This document shows, piece after piece, positions 1 through 9,604 of a DNA stretch of 64,000 nucleotides (positions are counted from its first letter, which is position 1; each line of letters starts with the position of its first letter). The position numbers and the translations under genes are program-made. The notes under the pieces are model-generated. The model saw nothing but the letters and a program-made list of their open reading frames with translations. It had not been told where the DNA came from and made no database searches. Source of the DNA: an uncultured Alphaproteobacteria bacterium (lineage in GTDB: Bacteria; Pseudomonadota; Alphaproteobacteria; HIMB59; GCA-002718135). Location: positions 77,924 through 141,923 of the forward strand of contig CACIQI010000001.1 in assembly GCA_902588745.1 (NCBI GenBank). The letters run 5' to 3'.

Positions 1-675
1 TCTGGATAAACCCAGACACTAGCAAAACTTGTATGTCTTCTTTTATTACTATCGAAAGGTGAGATCCTAACTAGTCTATGAATACCACTTTCTTTTTTTA
101 ACCATCCATAAGAATAATCCATAAAAATTTTGATAGTACATGATTTTATTCCAGCTTCTTCACCTCGCATTTCTTGTAATAGTGTGGCTCTACAATTATC
201 TTGTGAGTCAGCCCATCTAATATACATTCTTTGCAATATTTCTGCCCAATCCTGACTTTCTGTCCCTCCTGCACCAGCATGAATTTCAATAAATGAGTTA
301 AGGTGATCAGCTTCATCATTTAACAAATTTGTGTAACGAATTTTTTCTGATAATTTTAATGTCATCTCAACCTCCTTATTAAGTTCATTTAATAAAGAGT
401 TATCATTATTTACTTGAATATATTCATAGATTTCTTGAGTTTCATCTATTAATTTATTCAATTTGTTATAATCATTAATTTTATTTTCAATTGATTTAAT
501 ATTTTGAAAAATATTTTTTGCATCATCATTTTTCCATATGTTCGGGTCAGATGTTTTAATTTTTAATTGATCTAAATTAGATTTTAATGTTTTGTAGTCA
601 AACTCCCCTCCTTATAAGATCAAAATTTGTTCTTATTTTTTTTAAGTTTATTTCGATGATTTCTAAATTTTCCAT
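1..675 (-). CDS. prfB: Peptide chain release factor 2 (partial, programmed +1 frameshift)
   Basis: RF2 ends translation at UGA and UAA codons. The gene starts at an ATG at 673-675, reads 25 codons (ending LIRRGV) to an in-frame TGA at 598-600, and continues in the +1 frame as DYKTLKSNLDQLKIK. The second frame carries the RF2 landmarks HAGAGGTESQDWA and the stop-codon-recognising SPF motif (RISPFDSNKRR). The window edge cuts the gene just after SVWVYP, so the GGQ peptidyl-hydrolysis motif lies outside. The break is the classic RF2 autoregulatory frameshift, not damage, because an SD-like AGGAGG sits at the standard distance upstream. It is transcribed away from mrcA's 3' end, with only 6 bases between the two genes. 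Confidence 0.95.
597..612 (-). promoter_or_regulatory. prfB +1 programmed frameshift site
   Basis: On the minus strand the site reads AGGAGG GGA GTT TGA C. An internal Shine-Dalgarno-like AGGAGG lies three bases before the slippery codon, followed by the UGA stop and a C, which is a poor termination context. Spacing matches the known RF2 site, but the P-site codon is GTT (Val) instead of the usual CTT (Leu). Known for the family: low RF2 stalls ribosomes at UGA and raises frameshifting, giving feedback control. Confidence 0.9.
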
Positions 676-681
676 ATTATT

Positions 682-3036
682 CTAGTTTAATAAACCACCT
701 GTTCCAGAAATGGAATTATTATTAAAACTTTCTAACCCATCTATAATATTAATATTCTCTGAATAAGGTTCTGATCCTAATATAAATGGCTCACTGATAC
801 TCCCTTGTTTATTTGATGCCATACCAGTATTTGGATTAATTCTAACGAAACTAATCCCGGATGGAACTCTGAAAGGTTTTTTATTTTTATTAATTTTGAT
901 TTTTTTAGCAAATTCCTTAAATATTGGAACTGCAACACTAGATCCAGTTTGTTTATATCCAAGAGATTTTGGTTGATCAAATCCTACATATACACCAATC
1001 ACTAAATCTGGAGTATATCCTATAAACCAAGCATCTTTGTTCTGATTTGTTGTTCCTGTTTTTCCTGCCATAGGCACATTTAATTCTTTAAGTTTTTTAG
1101 CTGTACCCCTTTTTATTACTCCCTCCATCATAGACGTAATTTGATAAGCAAGACGTGGATCTATAATAATGTTTACATCCTCTTCAAAACTTGGAAGTTC
1201 AGTTTTTGAAGTAAATGTATTAATTTTGCAATTAATACATTTTTTAAGTCTGGTATCATAAATTTTTTTTCCGTTTTTTGAATAAATACTTGTTATTAAT
1301 TTTGGATTAATTTTTTTACCACCATTTGCGATTATGGCATATGCGTTAGTTAAATCTCTTAAAGTTACAACTCCAGAACCTAATGACATTGATAACTTGT
1401 CATCTAAGCCATAACTTATATCAAAATCATTTGCCATATTTAAAATTTTATTCATCCCAATTCTATTAGCGAGTCTAACAGTCATGAGGTTTCTTGACTT
1501 TTCAATACCTGTTCTCATTGTAGTTAATCCAAAAAATTCATCTGTATAATTAGATGGCTTCCATTTTGGAAGACCTGGACCTTGATCGACTACATATGGT
1601 GCGTCTAAAATTAAAGTTGACGGCGAATATCCTTCATCTAAAGCTGCTAAATAAACAATTGGCTTAAAGGCTGATCCAGGTTGTCTTTTTGCTTGAGTTG
1701 CCCTGTTAAATTCACTTTTATTGAAACTGTACCCGCCTGAAAGACCTAATATATTACCATTATAAGGATCTATAACAATAATTGCTCCATTAACTTTTGG
1801 CTCTTGATTGATTATGTATAGATTATTCTTTTTTTGAACATAGATAACGTCCCCCTCATTAAATTTTACTTTAGAAAGCCAAGTATTAAATTCGTTATTT
1901 AAATTAATTTTAATTTTTTCTTGAGATAAGTTATAAGCTTCAATTACTTGCTGATCTATGCTTCTAATTATTACAACTTGCCATTCTGGAAAAAAGGGAT
2001 TGTTTTTGTTATAAAGTTTTTTATTTTTTAAAAAATTATCAAAAGTAGTATTTTCTATTAATCCATGCCATCCTTGTCTTTTTTCATACTCAATTAAACC
2101 TTCTATAAGACTGAGATTAGCACTTTTTTGAATTTCAGAATCAAGAGCTGTTTTGATAATTAATCCATCAGAATAAAGCTTATCTTTGCCAAATTTTTTA
2201 TAAAGTTCTTTTCTTATTTCTTCATAAAAATAATCTGCATCTGAAAATGTAATGTCAGTACGCTTGTATACCTCTAAAGGTTTATTTTTATATATTAAAT
2301 CTTCTTTTTTTATAAATCCATTTGCATACATCCTGTCTATTACCCAATTTCTTCGATCTATAGCTTTAGAATAGTTTGTTTTTGGATTATAATTATTTGG
2401 TGCTTTTGGTAATGCTGCAAGAAAAGCTATTTCATGGAGGTCAAGATCATACACTGATTTGTTAAAATAATTTAAACTTGCCGTACCAATACCATATGAA
2501 CCATATCCTAAATAAATATCATTTAAATATAATTCCAGAATAGAATTTTTATCTAAAATATTTTCAATCCTTACTGATAAAATAATTTCTTTAATTTTTC
2601 TTGAATAACTTAATTCTTTACTTAATAATAGATTTTTAACAACCTGTTGTGTAATTGTTGAAGCTCCAACAACCCTTTTATCTGAATAAGTATTAAGAAT
2701 ATTTGTAAAAAAAGCTCTTATAATTGCAATTATATCTACACCATAATGTTTATAAAAATTTTTATCTTCAGATGCTAAAAAGGCAAATTTAATAATTTGT
2801 GGTATTCTATTTTCTGGAATAAATATTCTTTCTTGAGTATAGAAACTCTTTAGTAGCAAACCATCAGAGCTATATATTCTCGAAGATAGATTTGGTTTAT
2901 ATTCAATTATACTTTCATAGGAGGGTAATTCTGGAGAGTATCGCCACAGTGTATAAAAAATTGTAAAAATACAAATAAATCCGAATAAAATTAGAAAAAT
3001 GAATAATAATTTTATATAATTAATAAATTTATACAT
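682..3036 (-). CDS. mrcA: Penicillin-binding protein 1A (bifunctional class A PBP)
   Basis: Inner-membrane peptidoglycan polymerase with glycosyltransferase and transpeptidase activities, 784 residues, a normal class A length. One N-terminal membrane anchor spans about residues 9-31. The GT51 domain carries the catalytic Glu in ASEDKNFYKHYG (about E90) and the GASTITQQ motif near 124-131. The transpeptidase domain has SAFK (about 455-458, catalytic Ser), SRN (about 514-516) and KTGT (about 659-662). Divergent from rne across a 110 bp spacer that must hold both promoters. A CxxC pair near residues 600-603 inside the transpeptidase domain is slightly unusual. Confidence 0.96.
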   Translation of the reverse strand: MYKFINYIKLLFIFLILFGFICIFTIFYTLWRYSPELPSYESIIEYKPNLSSRIYSSDGLLLKSFYTQERIFIPENRIPQIIKFAFLASEDKNFYKHYGVDIIAIIRAFFTNILNTYSDKRVVGASTITQQVVKNLLLSKELSYSRKIKEIILSVRIENILDKNSILELYLNDIYLGYGSYGIGTASLNYFNKSVYDLDLHEIAFLAALPKAPNNYNPKTNYSKAIDRRNWVIDRMYANGFIKKEDLIYKNKPLEVYKRTDITFSDADYFYEEIRKELYKKFGKDKLYSDGLIIKTALDSEIQKSANLSLIEGLIEYEKRQGWHGLIENTTFDNFLKNKKLYNKNNPFFPEWQVVIIRSIDQQVIEAYNLSQEKIKINLNNEFNTWLSKVKFNEGDVIYVQKKNNLYIINQEPKVNGAIIVIDPYNGNILGLSGGYSFNKSEFNRATQAKRQPGSAFKPIVYLAALDEGYSPSTLILDAPYVVDQGPGLPKWKPSNYTDEFFGLTTMRTGIEKSRNLMTVRLANRIGMNKILNMANDFDISYGLDDKLSMSLGSGVVTLRDLTNAYAIIANGGKKINPKLITSIYSKNGKKIYDTRLKKCINCKINTFTSKTELPSFEEDVNIIIDPRLAYQITSMMEGVIKRGTAKKLKELNVPMAGKTGTTNQNKDAWFIGYTPDLVIGVYVGFDQPKSLGYKQTGSSVAVPIFKEFAKKIKINKNKKPFRVPSGISFVRINPNTGMASNKQGSISEPFILGSEPYSENINIIDGLESFNNNSISGTGGLLN

Positions 3037-3146
3037 ATTTTATAAACTACATTGTGAAATAGTTAAAAATATGACATTAGGCAAATATTATACAAAAATA
3101 CACACATGAATTTAACAAATAGAAAAATTTACGGAGTTTCGGCATT

Positions 3147-5066
3147 ATGTCAAAAAATATACTTATTGATACAACTAACAATATTGAAACAAGAATCGCA
3201 GTTACTGAAGAAGGTAAACTAGATGATTTTGAAATTGAACCTAATAAAAAAAATGCAATCAAGGGTGATGTTTATCTAGCAAAAATTACTAGGATAGAGC
3301 CATCCCTTCAAGCTGCATTTGTGGACTTTGGAACTAGCAGAAACGGTTTTTTGCCCCTTACTGAAATACATCCAGATTATTTTAAAATTCCTGCAGCAGA
3401 TGAATTAAAAATAAAAGAGTTAAACGAAAAAATTAATAATAACGATGAAGAAGAATCAAATAATACTGATAACGAGAATGAATTAGAGGACTTAGAAGAA
3501 AATAATATTGAAGGTAAACTTCAAGAAAATGATGATGCTGATGCAGATAAAATTATTTCAATTAAAAAAAGAAGGAATAAAAAATTAAGTCCAAAAAAAG
3601 AGTATTTTAATTTTTTTAGGAAATATAAAATTCAGGATGTAATCCGGCCTAAACAAGTTTTACTTGTTCAGATCAACAAAGAAGAAAGGGGCTTAAAAGG
3701 TGCTGCTCTAACAACATATTTATCATTTGCTGGAAGGTATTGTGTTCTGATGCCAAATAGTATGAATAGTGATGGTATTTCAAGAAAGATTGGAGATATC
3801 GAGGAAAGAAAAAAATTAAAAAAAATATTGTCATCAGTTGAAATACCAGAAAAAATGTCAGTAATTGTAAGAACAGCAGGTATTGGAAGAACAAAAAAAG
3901 AAATATCAAAAGATCTTTCATTTCTAGTAAATCAATGGAATAAAATTAGAGAACTTACATTAAAGTCAGAAGCACCAGAAATGATTCATGAAGAAGGTAA
4001 TGTTTTGAAAAGAGCAATTAGAGATATGCTAAGTGAAGATGTAGATAAAATTTTAGTTGAAGGAAAAGAAGGATACGATAAAGTCAAAAAAATTACTAAA
4101 AACTTAGCGCCAACTTTTGTCAAAAAAGTAAAACAATACAAATCTCTTGAAAATTCACTTTTTGCTTCCAATAATATTGAAACACAAATTAATGATCTTT
4201 TTAGTCTAAATGTAAAACTAAAATCTGGTGGCTCAATTGTAATTAATACAACCGAAGCATTGGTTGCAGTAGATGTAAACTCTGGTAAAAATACATCAGA
4301 AAGAAATATTGAAAATACTGCCCTTAAAACAAATTTAGAAGCTGCTGTAGAAGTAGCTAGACAGCTTAGATTAAGAGATCTTGGAGGCTTGGTAGTTATA
4401 GATTTTATCGATATGGATGATTACCGAAATAATTTTAAAGTTGAAAAAAGTTTAAAAACTGCCCTTGTAAGAGATAGAGCGAGAGTTCAAGTTGGCAGAA
4501 TAAGTATGTTTGGATTAATGGAACTATCTAGACAAAGATTAAGATCAAGCTTGATAGATAAATCATTTGAGAAATGTAATTATTGTAAAGGATCGGGATT
4601 AATATTAAATTCTTCATCAATTATAGATCAAATAATAAAAGTGATTAAAGAAAAAATCTCTGATAACAAAAATTCAATAATAAATGTAAAGTGTAATAGT
4701 GGTTTAGCAGAAAATTTATTAAATAATAAAAAGAGTGAGATTCATTCATTAGAAAATAAATTTGAATCTAAAATTAATTTTTTCTTCAATCCACAATATT
4801 CTCTACATGATCCTTTAATTGAAATCGATGAAAATAATCATTCTAAAGGTATTGAAAAAATAAGTGAAAAAAAGAAAAATAAAACTACTAAAGTTACGAA
4901 AAAAAAGAAAATAATAAAAACTAAAAAAAAGAAAGAAAGTCTCAAAGACAACAATACAGATGATAATGAAATAATTAAAAATAATAAAATTGATATTCAA
5001 AAAGATGTTGATTTAAGAGAGGGTGAAATAAATGAAGATGAAGAAAAAACTGGATGGTGGTCTTAA
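3147..5066 (+). CDS. rne: Ribonuclease E/G (short RNase E with C-terminal GWW motif)
   Basis: Endoribonuclease for mRNA decay and rRNA/tRNA processing, 639 residues. The S1 domain (about 35-200) is interrupted by a charged, low-complexity insert at about 85-150, as seen in alphaproteobacterial RNase E. Catalytic metal-binding Asp residues lie in VAVDVNSG (about D376) and IDFIDMDD (about D419/D422). The Zn-link is the CNYC pair near 476-479. After about residue 550 only a Lys-rich tail remains (KKKNKTTKVTKKKK), ending in EKTGWWS. In Caulobacter the C-terminal GWW motif binds PNPase, so this enzyme appears to keep that contact while losing most of the degradosome scaffold. The last 35 bases overlap the start of the next gene. 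Confidence 0.95.
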   Translation: MSKNILIDTTNNIETRIAVTEEGKLDDFEIEPNKKNAIKGDVYLAKITRIEPSLQAAFVDFGTSRNGFLPLTEIHPDYFKIPAADELKIKELNEKINNNDEEESNNTDNENELEDLEENNIEGKLQENDDADADKIISIKKRRNKKLSPKKEYFNFFRKYKIQDVIRPKQVLLVQINKEERGLKGAALTTYLSFAGRYCVLMPNSMNSDGISRKIGDIEERKKLKKILSSVEIPEKMSVIVRTAGIGRTKKEISKDLSFLVNQWNKIRELTLKSEAPEMIHEEGNVLKRAIRDMLSEDVDKILVEGKEGYDKVKKITKNLAPTFVKKVKQYKSLENSLFASNNIETQINDLFSLNVKLKSGGSIVINTTEALVAVDVNSGKNTSERNIENTALKTNLEAAVEVARQLRLRDLGGLVVIDFIDMDDYRNNFKVEKSLKTALVRDRARVQVGRISMFGLMELSRQRLRSSLIDKSFEKCNYCKGSGLILNSSSIIDQIIKVIKEKISDNKNSIINVKCNSGLAENLLNNKKSEIHSLENKFESKINFFFNPQYSLHDPLIEIDENNHSKGIEKISEKKKNKTTKVTKKKKIIKTKKKKESLKDNNTDDNEIIKNNKIDIQKDVDLREGEINEDEEKTGWWS

Positions 5067-6333
5067 AAAAATATCAATTTACTTGTTATTTTTTATTTTT
5101 TCTTCAAACATTAGTTATAGTTCACAAATACTAGATTATGAGACTGAACAATTTGTAAAAGAAATTATTGAAGATATTGTAGAAGTAAATAAAATAAATA
5201 AAAAAATTAGTTTTAAATTAAATAATAGTAATGAAATAAATGCTTTTGTAGATATTAATAATGTAATACATATTAACTCTGGCTTAATTATTCATTGCTC
5301 AGATTATGTCGCCTTATTGTCAGTTTTAGCTCATGAAGTTGGTCATATAGATCTCAATCATATTGCACTTAGAAAAAAAACAATAGAAAATACTAAAAAA
5401 TATAATACCTTAGGACTTTTATCTGTAATAGCTGGATCAGCATTAACTCAAAACCCTCAATTTTTACAAGGCAGTATTCTGACTTCAGGGGTTTTATCAA
5501 ATCAATATATTGTTTTTAGTAAAGATCAAGAAATGGAAGCAGATTTATATGCATTAAAAACACTAAATTTACTAAAAATAAATTCTAAATCTATTCAAAC
5601 ATTATTGGAAACAATAGAACAAAAATTATTAAATAAGGGTTTTTCAAAAGATAAACAAAGAGTTAGTACACATCCATATTTTGAGGATAGAATTTTATTG
5701 ATAAAAAACTTCGAAAAAAATAAAGAAAAAAATTATAATAAAAGTTACAATCAAAGATTTAACTACATTAGAGCAAAATTTGTAGGTTATAGTGATTATG
5801 ATGAAGGGTTAAGTGAATTAAGCGTACCTTTTAAAACTTATGCAGAATCAATTAAATTAGCTAAAAGTGGAAATCTAGAAATGTCCCTAAAGAATTTAAA
5901 TGAAATAATTAAAAATAATAATAATAATTTTATACTAGAAACTAAAGCAGATATATTATTCTCTTATGGATATACTAAAGAAGCAAATAAATTTTATAAA
6001 AAAAATTTAGAAAAATATCCTTTAAATTATTATGCTAAAATTAGAATATTTGAAAATATAGAAATCAAAAATTTATCTAATAGTGATACAGAGATAATTT
6101 TTCAAAATAATAAGGATCTTTTATATAAATTTTATAATAATAAAAATGTTCTTTTAAAATATTTTGAACTGGCAAAAAATTTAAATAAAAATGAATGGTT
6201 ACAATTCTTTAACCTTCTTTTATCAATTAATTATATTGAAAAAGAAGTTTTTGATATTGAAATAAAAAATTTTAAAAGTACTAAAGATAGTGATTTATTA
6301 AAACTTGTTAATATAATCCAGAATGTAAATTAA
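5032..6333 (+). CDS. M48-family periplasmic metalloprotease with TPR tail (BepA-like)
   Basis: Probable periplasmic zinc protease/chaperone acting on outer-membrane protein assembly, as BepA (YfgC) does. An N-terminal signal segment (ISIYLLFFIFSSNISYSS, about 14-31) is followed by the HEVGH zinc motif (about 101-105) and the third ligand in QEMEADLYAL (about 165). The C-terminal half is helical with TPR-like repeats, the usual BepA architecture, at 433 residues. The start lies inside the rne coding sequence; a second ATG six bases later is equally possible. The overlap suggests translational coupling to rne. Family assignment is firm; the exact substrate is inferred. Confidence 0.85.
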   Translation: MKMKKKLDGGLKKISIYLLFFIFSSNISYSSQILDYETEQFVKEIIEDIVEVNKINKKISFKLNNSNEINAFVDINNVIHINSGLIIHCSDYVALLSVLAHEVGHIDLNHIALRKKTIENTKKYNTLGLLSVIAGSALTQNPQFLQGSILTSGVLSNQYIVFSKDQEMEADLYALKTLNLLKINSKSIQTLLETIEQKLLNKGFSKDKQRVSTHPYFEDRILLIKNFEKNKEKNYNKSYNQRFNYIRAKFVGYSDYDEGLSELSVPFKTYAESIKLAKSGNLEMSLKNLNEIIKNNNNNFILETKADILFSYGYTKEANKFYKKNLEKYPLNYYAKIRIFENIEIKNLSNSDTEIIFQNNKDLLYKFYNNKNVLLKYFELAKNLNKNEWLQFFNLLLSINYIEKEVFDIEIKNFKSTKDSDLLKLVNIIQNVN

Positions 6334-7385
6334 TGAACGGATCTCTAGTATATCAAGATTACATAAATTTAATTAATAAAAATTTTGTAATAACTAAAAA
6401 TATTAGAAATAACCAAATACAACCATCAAGCATGGACTTGTCATTAAGTGAGGAATGCTATGAAATTAGGTATAGCTTCTTATCCTATAATTCAAAAGTA
6501 AGAGATAAATTAAAAGATTTAGCAATTAAAAAAATAAATCTAAGTAAAGAATTTATATTTAGAAAAAACAAGACTTACATTGTTAAACTTAATGAAAGTC
6601 TTAACTTAAAAAATAATATATTTGGTCACTGCAACCCTAAAAGTAGTACTGGCAGATTAGATATTTTTTGTAGAACACTTGTTGATTATGCAGATGAATA
6701 CGAGAAAATTCCTAAAAATTATAAAGGTGAGATATTTTTAGAAATAACATCAAGATCATTTGATGTATCTTTTAAAAAAAATAATTCTTTAAATCAATTA
6801 AGACTTGTAAATAAAAATCATAATTATTTGACTGATAAACAATTAATTAACCTTAATAAAAAAATTTCAAATCAAACTATAGACAATTTTAAAATTGATA
6901 ACGGGTTAAAGTTATCAGTCGATCTAGCTGGATCAAATATAGTCGCTTATGTAGCCAAAAAACATACTCCAGTTCTAAATTTCTCCAAAATTAAATCTCA
7001 TAAAATAAATGATTTTTGGAATGTAATTAGAAAACATAATAAAAAATTAGTAATTGAAAAAAACAAGTTTTATATTTTGAGATCAAAAGAAAAGGTTGTG
7101 ATACCATCAAATTTAGCCGGTGAAATGATACCATACGATACTGGTATAGGAGATTTCAGAGCACATTATGCAGGTTTTTTTGATCCTGGTTTTGGTCTAG
7201 GCAGAGGATCATATGCAGTTTTGGAATTAAAAACAAATGAAGTACCTTTTTTATTAGAAGATGGTCAAACTATAGCTAGAATTAAATATGAAAAGTTGAA
7301 CAAAAATAGTAATATTGTATACGGAAAAGATATTAAATCAAACTATCAAAATCAAGGTTTAAAATTAAGTAAGCATTTTAAATAG
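6333..7385 (+). CDS. dcd: dCTP deaminase, double-length alphaproteobacterial form
   Basis: Deaminates dCTP to dUTP, feeding dTMP synthesis by ThyA (encoded near 54 kb). At 350 residues it is about twice the E. coli Dcd and matches the PF06559-type proteins of alphaproteobacteria, which carry two dUTPase-fold halves. Half one has QPSSMDLSL and GHCNPKSSTGRLDIF; half two has SNLAGEMIPYDTGIGDFRAHYAGFFDPGFG, with the trimeric dUTPase/Dcd-like core. The start codon shares its A with the stop of the upstream protease gene (TAATG), implying coupled translation. Which half holds the working active site cannot be settled by eye. Confidence 0.85.
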   Translation: MNGSLVYQDYINLINKNFVITKNIRNNQIQPSSMDLSLSEECYEIRYSFLSYNSKVRDKLKDLAIKKINLSKEFIFRKNKTYIVKLNESLNLKNNIFGHCNPKSSTGRLDIFCRTLVDYADEYEKIPKNYKGEIFLEITSRSFDVSFKKNNSLNQLRLVNKNHNYLTDKQLINLNKKISNQTIDNFKIDNGLKLSVDLAGSNIVAYVAKKHTPVLNFSKIKSHKINDFWNVIRKHNKKLVIEKNKFYILRSKEKVVIPSNLAGEMIPYDTGIGDFRAHYAGFFDPGFGLGRGSYAVLELKTNEVPFLLEDGQTIARIKYEKLNKNSNIVYGKDIKSNYQNQGLKLSKHFK

Positions 7386-7386
7386 A

Positions 7387-7824
7387 ATGAAAAAAATATT
7401 AATTATTAATGGCCCTAACCTAAATCTATTAGGTAATAGAGAAGATGATATTTATGGCAAAGACAGTTTAGATAAGATTAAATCTGATTGTGAAAAAAAA
7501 AGTAAAGAGAAGAAATTAGAAATTATTTTTTTCCAATCTAATAATGAAGGGGAAATAATTGATAAAATTCATGAAGTAAATGAAAAATTTGATGGTCTAA
7601 TTATTAATCCAGCAGCATTTACTCATTCATCAATAGCCATTCTGGATTCATTAAGAGCAATAAATAAGCCCAAGATAGAAATTCATCTTTCAAATATTTA
7701 TTCAAGAGAAGAGTATAGAAAAAAAAGTATTACCTCCGAAGGAGTACATGGTTTAATATGTGGATTTGGTGGAAATAGTTATCTTCTAGGAATTGAAGCA
7801 ATATGCAAATTAATTTATAAATAA
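7387..7824 (+). CDS. aroQ: 3-dehydroquinate dehydratase, type II
   Basis: Third step of the shikimate pathway, 3-dehydroquinate to 3-dehydroshikimate, in the cytoplasm. At 145 residues it has normal type II length. Motifs: IINGPNLNLLGNRE at the N-terminus, the catalytic Tyr in DDIYG (about Y23), NPAAFTHSS (about 80-88), the catalytic His in EIHLSNIYSREEYR (about H98), and GFGGNSYLLG. It sits 1 base after dcd and 2 bases before accB; an aroQ-accB-accC order is common in bacteria. Confidence 0.97.
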   Translation: MKKILIINGPNLNLLGNREDDIYGKDSLDKIKSDCEKKSKEKKLEIIFFQSNNEGEIIDKIHEVNEKFDGLIINPAAFTHSSIAILDSLRAINKPKIEIHLSNIYSREEYRKKSITSEGVHGLICGFGGNSYLLGIEAICKLIYK

Positions 7825-7826
7825 GT

Positions 7827-8273
7827 ATGACTAAAATAGATAAAACAGATTTAGAGAATATTAAGTTAATCGTTAAAGAATCAAAAATTAATAGTGTTGC
7901 TAAAATAAAAATAAAAAAAAATGATTATGAAATTGAAATTACCTCAAATGACTTCGTTGAAAACAATGTTTCTGTTCAGAAAATAGAAAAAAGTACTGAA
8001 GTTAAAGAGGTTGAAAATACAAATGATGTTGTAAATGAGGATAATATTGTTAAATCTCCAATGGTAGGAGTTGCTTACCTTTCTGCTGATCCAAATTCTC
8101 AACCTTATGTTAAAGTTGGTCAACATGTTAAAGCCGGTGATACTTTATTGTTAATTGAAGCAATGAAAACTTTTAATGAAATCAAAGCTCCTAGATCTGG
8201 TATTATCAAAAAAATAGTTACGTTGAATAGCCAGCCCGTTGAATATGGTGATACTCTTATAATTTTTGAATAA
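7827..8273 (+). CDS. accB: Biotin carboxyl carrier protein of acetyl-CoA carboxylase
   Basis: Carries biotin between the biotin carboxylase and carboxyltransferase parts of acetyl-CoA carboxylase, the first committed step of fatty-acid synthesis. 148 residues: a variable N-terminal region, a short acidic linker (about 50-75) without the usual Ala/Pro richness, and a C-terminal biotinyl domain with EAMKTFNEI, where the Lys at about 114 is biotinylated. Its stop TAA overlaps the accC ATG (TAATG), which fits stoichiometric coupled translation with its partner. Confidence 0.97.
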   Translation: MTKIDKTDLENIKLIVKESKINSVAKIKIKKNDYEIEITSNDFVENNVSVQKIEKSTEVKEVENTNDVVNEDNIVKSPMVGVAYLSADPNSQPYVKVGQHVKAGDTLLLIEAMKTFNEIKAPRSGIIKKIVTLNSQPVEYGDTLIIFE

Positions 8274-9604
8274 TGTTCAAAAAAATACTGATTGCTAATA
8301 GAGGTGAAATTGCTTTACGTGTTCTTAGAGCCTGCAGAGAATTAGGAATAAAAACTGTAGCCATTCACTCTGATGTTGATGAAAATGCAATGCATGTAAG
8401 AATGGCAGATGAAAGTATTTGTGTCGGACCAGCCTCTGCACAATCTAGTTATTTAAATATACCTGCAATTATAACTGCTGCAACATTAACTGATGTAGAT
8501 GCAATTCATCCTGGATATGGTTTTTTAAGTGAAAATCAAAGGTTTGCGGAAATTATTGAAGAACACAATATTAAATTTATTGGACCAAAATCAGAACATA
8601 TAAAAATGATGGGTAACAAAATTGATGCAAAAAAAATAATGGATGAAACTGGGGTACCTACAGTAAAAGGTATAAATGACTTAAGGGATAGAAATAAAAT
8701 TGAAGAATTTATAAAAAAAGTAAAATACCCAATTATAGTAAAAGCAGCTAGTGGTGGTGGTGGAAAAGGAATGAGAATTGTCACAGAAGAAGATGATTTG
8801 AATAAAGCAATAAATGAAGCAAAAATTGAAGCAAAAAAATCATTTAATGATGAAAATGTTTATTTAGAAAAATTTTTAACATCTCCTAAACATATTGAAA
8901 TTCAAGTTCTTTGTGATTCATTTGGAAATGTTGTTACTCTTGGAGAAAGAGATTGCTCAATTCAAAGGAAGCATCAAAAACTTATAGAAGAAAGTCCAAG
9001 TTCAGTTCTAACAAATGAAAATAGAGAAAAAATTTCTGAACTTTGTAGAAAATCTATGAAAGAAATCGGCTATGAAGGGGTTGGAACATTAGAATTCTTA
9101 TATGAAAATAATGAATTTTATTTTATGGAAATGAATACAAGATTACAAGTTGAACACCCAGTCACAGAAATGGTTACTGGAATAGATCTTGTTAAAGAAC
9201 AAATTCTCGTTGCTAATGGTGAAAAACTTACGATAAAACAAGAAGATATAAAACTTAAAGGTAGCTCAATTGAATGTCGAATTAATGCCGAACATCCAGA
9301 GAGTTTTATACCATCACCTGGTAAGATAACTCAATATCATCAACCTGGAGGACTAGGTATTCGAGTAGATTCAGCTGTTTACGATGGATACTCAATTCCA
9401 TCCCACTATGATAGTATGATTGGTAAATTAATTACCTACGGCGCAACAAGATCAGAGGCTCTAAAAAAAATGAATAGAGCACTAGAAGAATATGTAATTA
9501 TGGGAATAAATACTAATATTCAACTACATCAAAAAATTATTCAAACTGATGAGTTTAAAAGAGGAAGTTATAACATTAATTTTATGTCAAATTTAATTGA
9601 GTAA
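8273..9604 (+). CDS. accC: Biotin carboxylase subunit of acetyl-CoA carboxylase
   Basis: ATP-grasp enzyme that carboxylates the biotin on AccB using bicarbonate. 443 residues, normal length. It opens with FKKILIANRGEIALRVLRACRELG. The glycine-rich ATP loop AASGGGGKGMRIV is at about 161-173, followed by GERDCSIQRKHQKLIEESPS, EMNTRLQVEHPVTEMVTG, and the C-terminal domain with RINAEHP. The last 8 bases overlap the start of aat. Confidence 0.98.
   Translation: MFKKILIANRGEIALRVLRACRELGIKTVAIHSDVDENAMHVRMADESICVGPASAQSSYLNIPAIITAATLTDVDAIHPGYGFLSENQRFAEIIEEHNIKFIGPKSEHIKMMGNKIDAKKIMDETGVPTVKGINDLRDRNKIEEFIKKVKYPIIVKAASGGGGKGMRIVTEEDDLNKAINEAKIEAKKSFNDENVYLEKFLTSPKHIEIQVLCDSFGNVVTLGERDCSIQRKHQKLIEESPSSVLTNENREKISELCRKSMKEIGYEGVGTLEFLYENNEFYFMEMNTRLQVEHPVTEMVTGIDLVKEQILVANGEKLTIKQEDIKLKGSSIECRINAEHPESFIPSPGKITQYHQPGGLGIRVDSAVYDGYSIPSHYDSMIGKLITYGATRSEALKKMNRALEEYVIMGINTNIQLHQKIIQTDEFKRGSYNINFMSNLIE

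Noticed and set aside
597-675. prfB as a pseudogene because of the in-frame TGA after 25 codons
   Set aside because: The internal AGGAGG, its spacing and the UGA-C context are the hallmark of the programmed RF2 frameshift, and the second frame is intact.
3673-3921. Minus-strand frames inside rne rich in Phe/Leu that look like membrane proteins
   Set aside because: They are the complement of Lys/Glu-rich codons in AT-rich DNA, which always read as Phe/Leu/Ile on the other strand.
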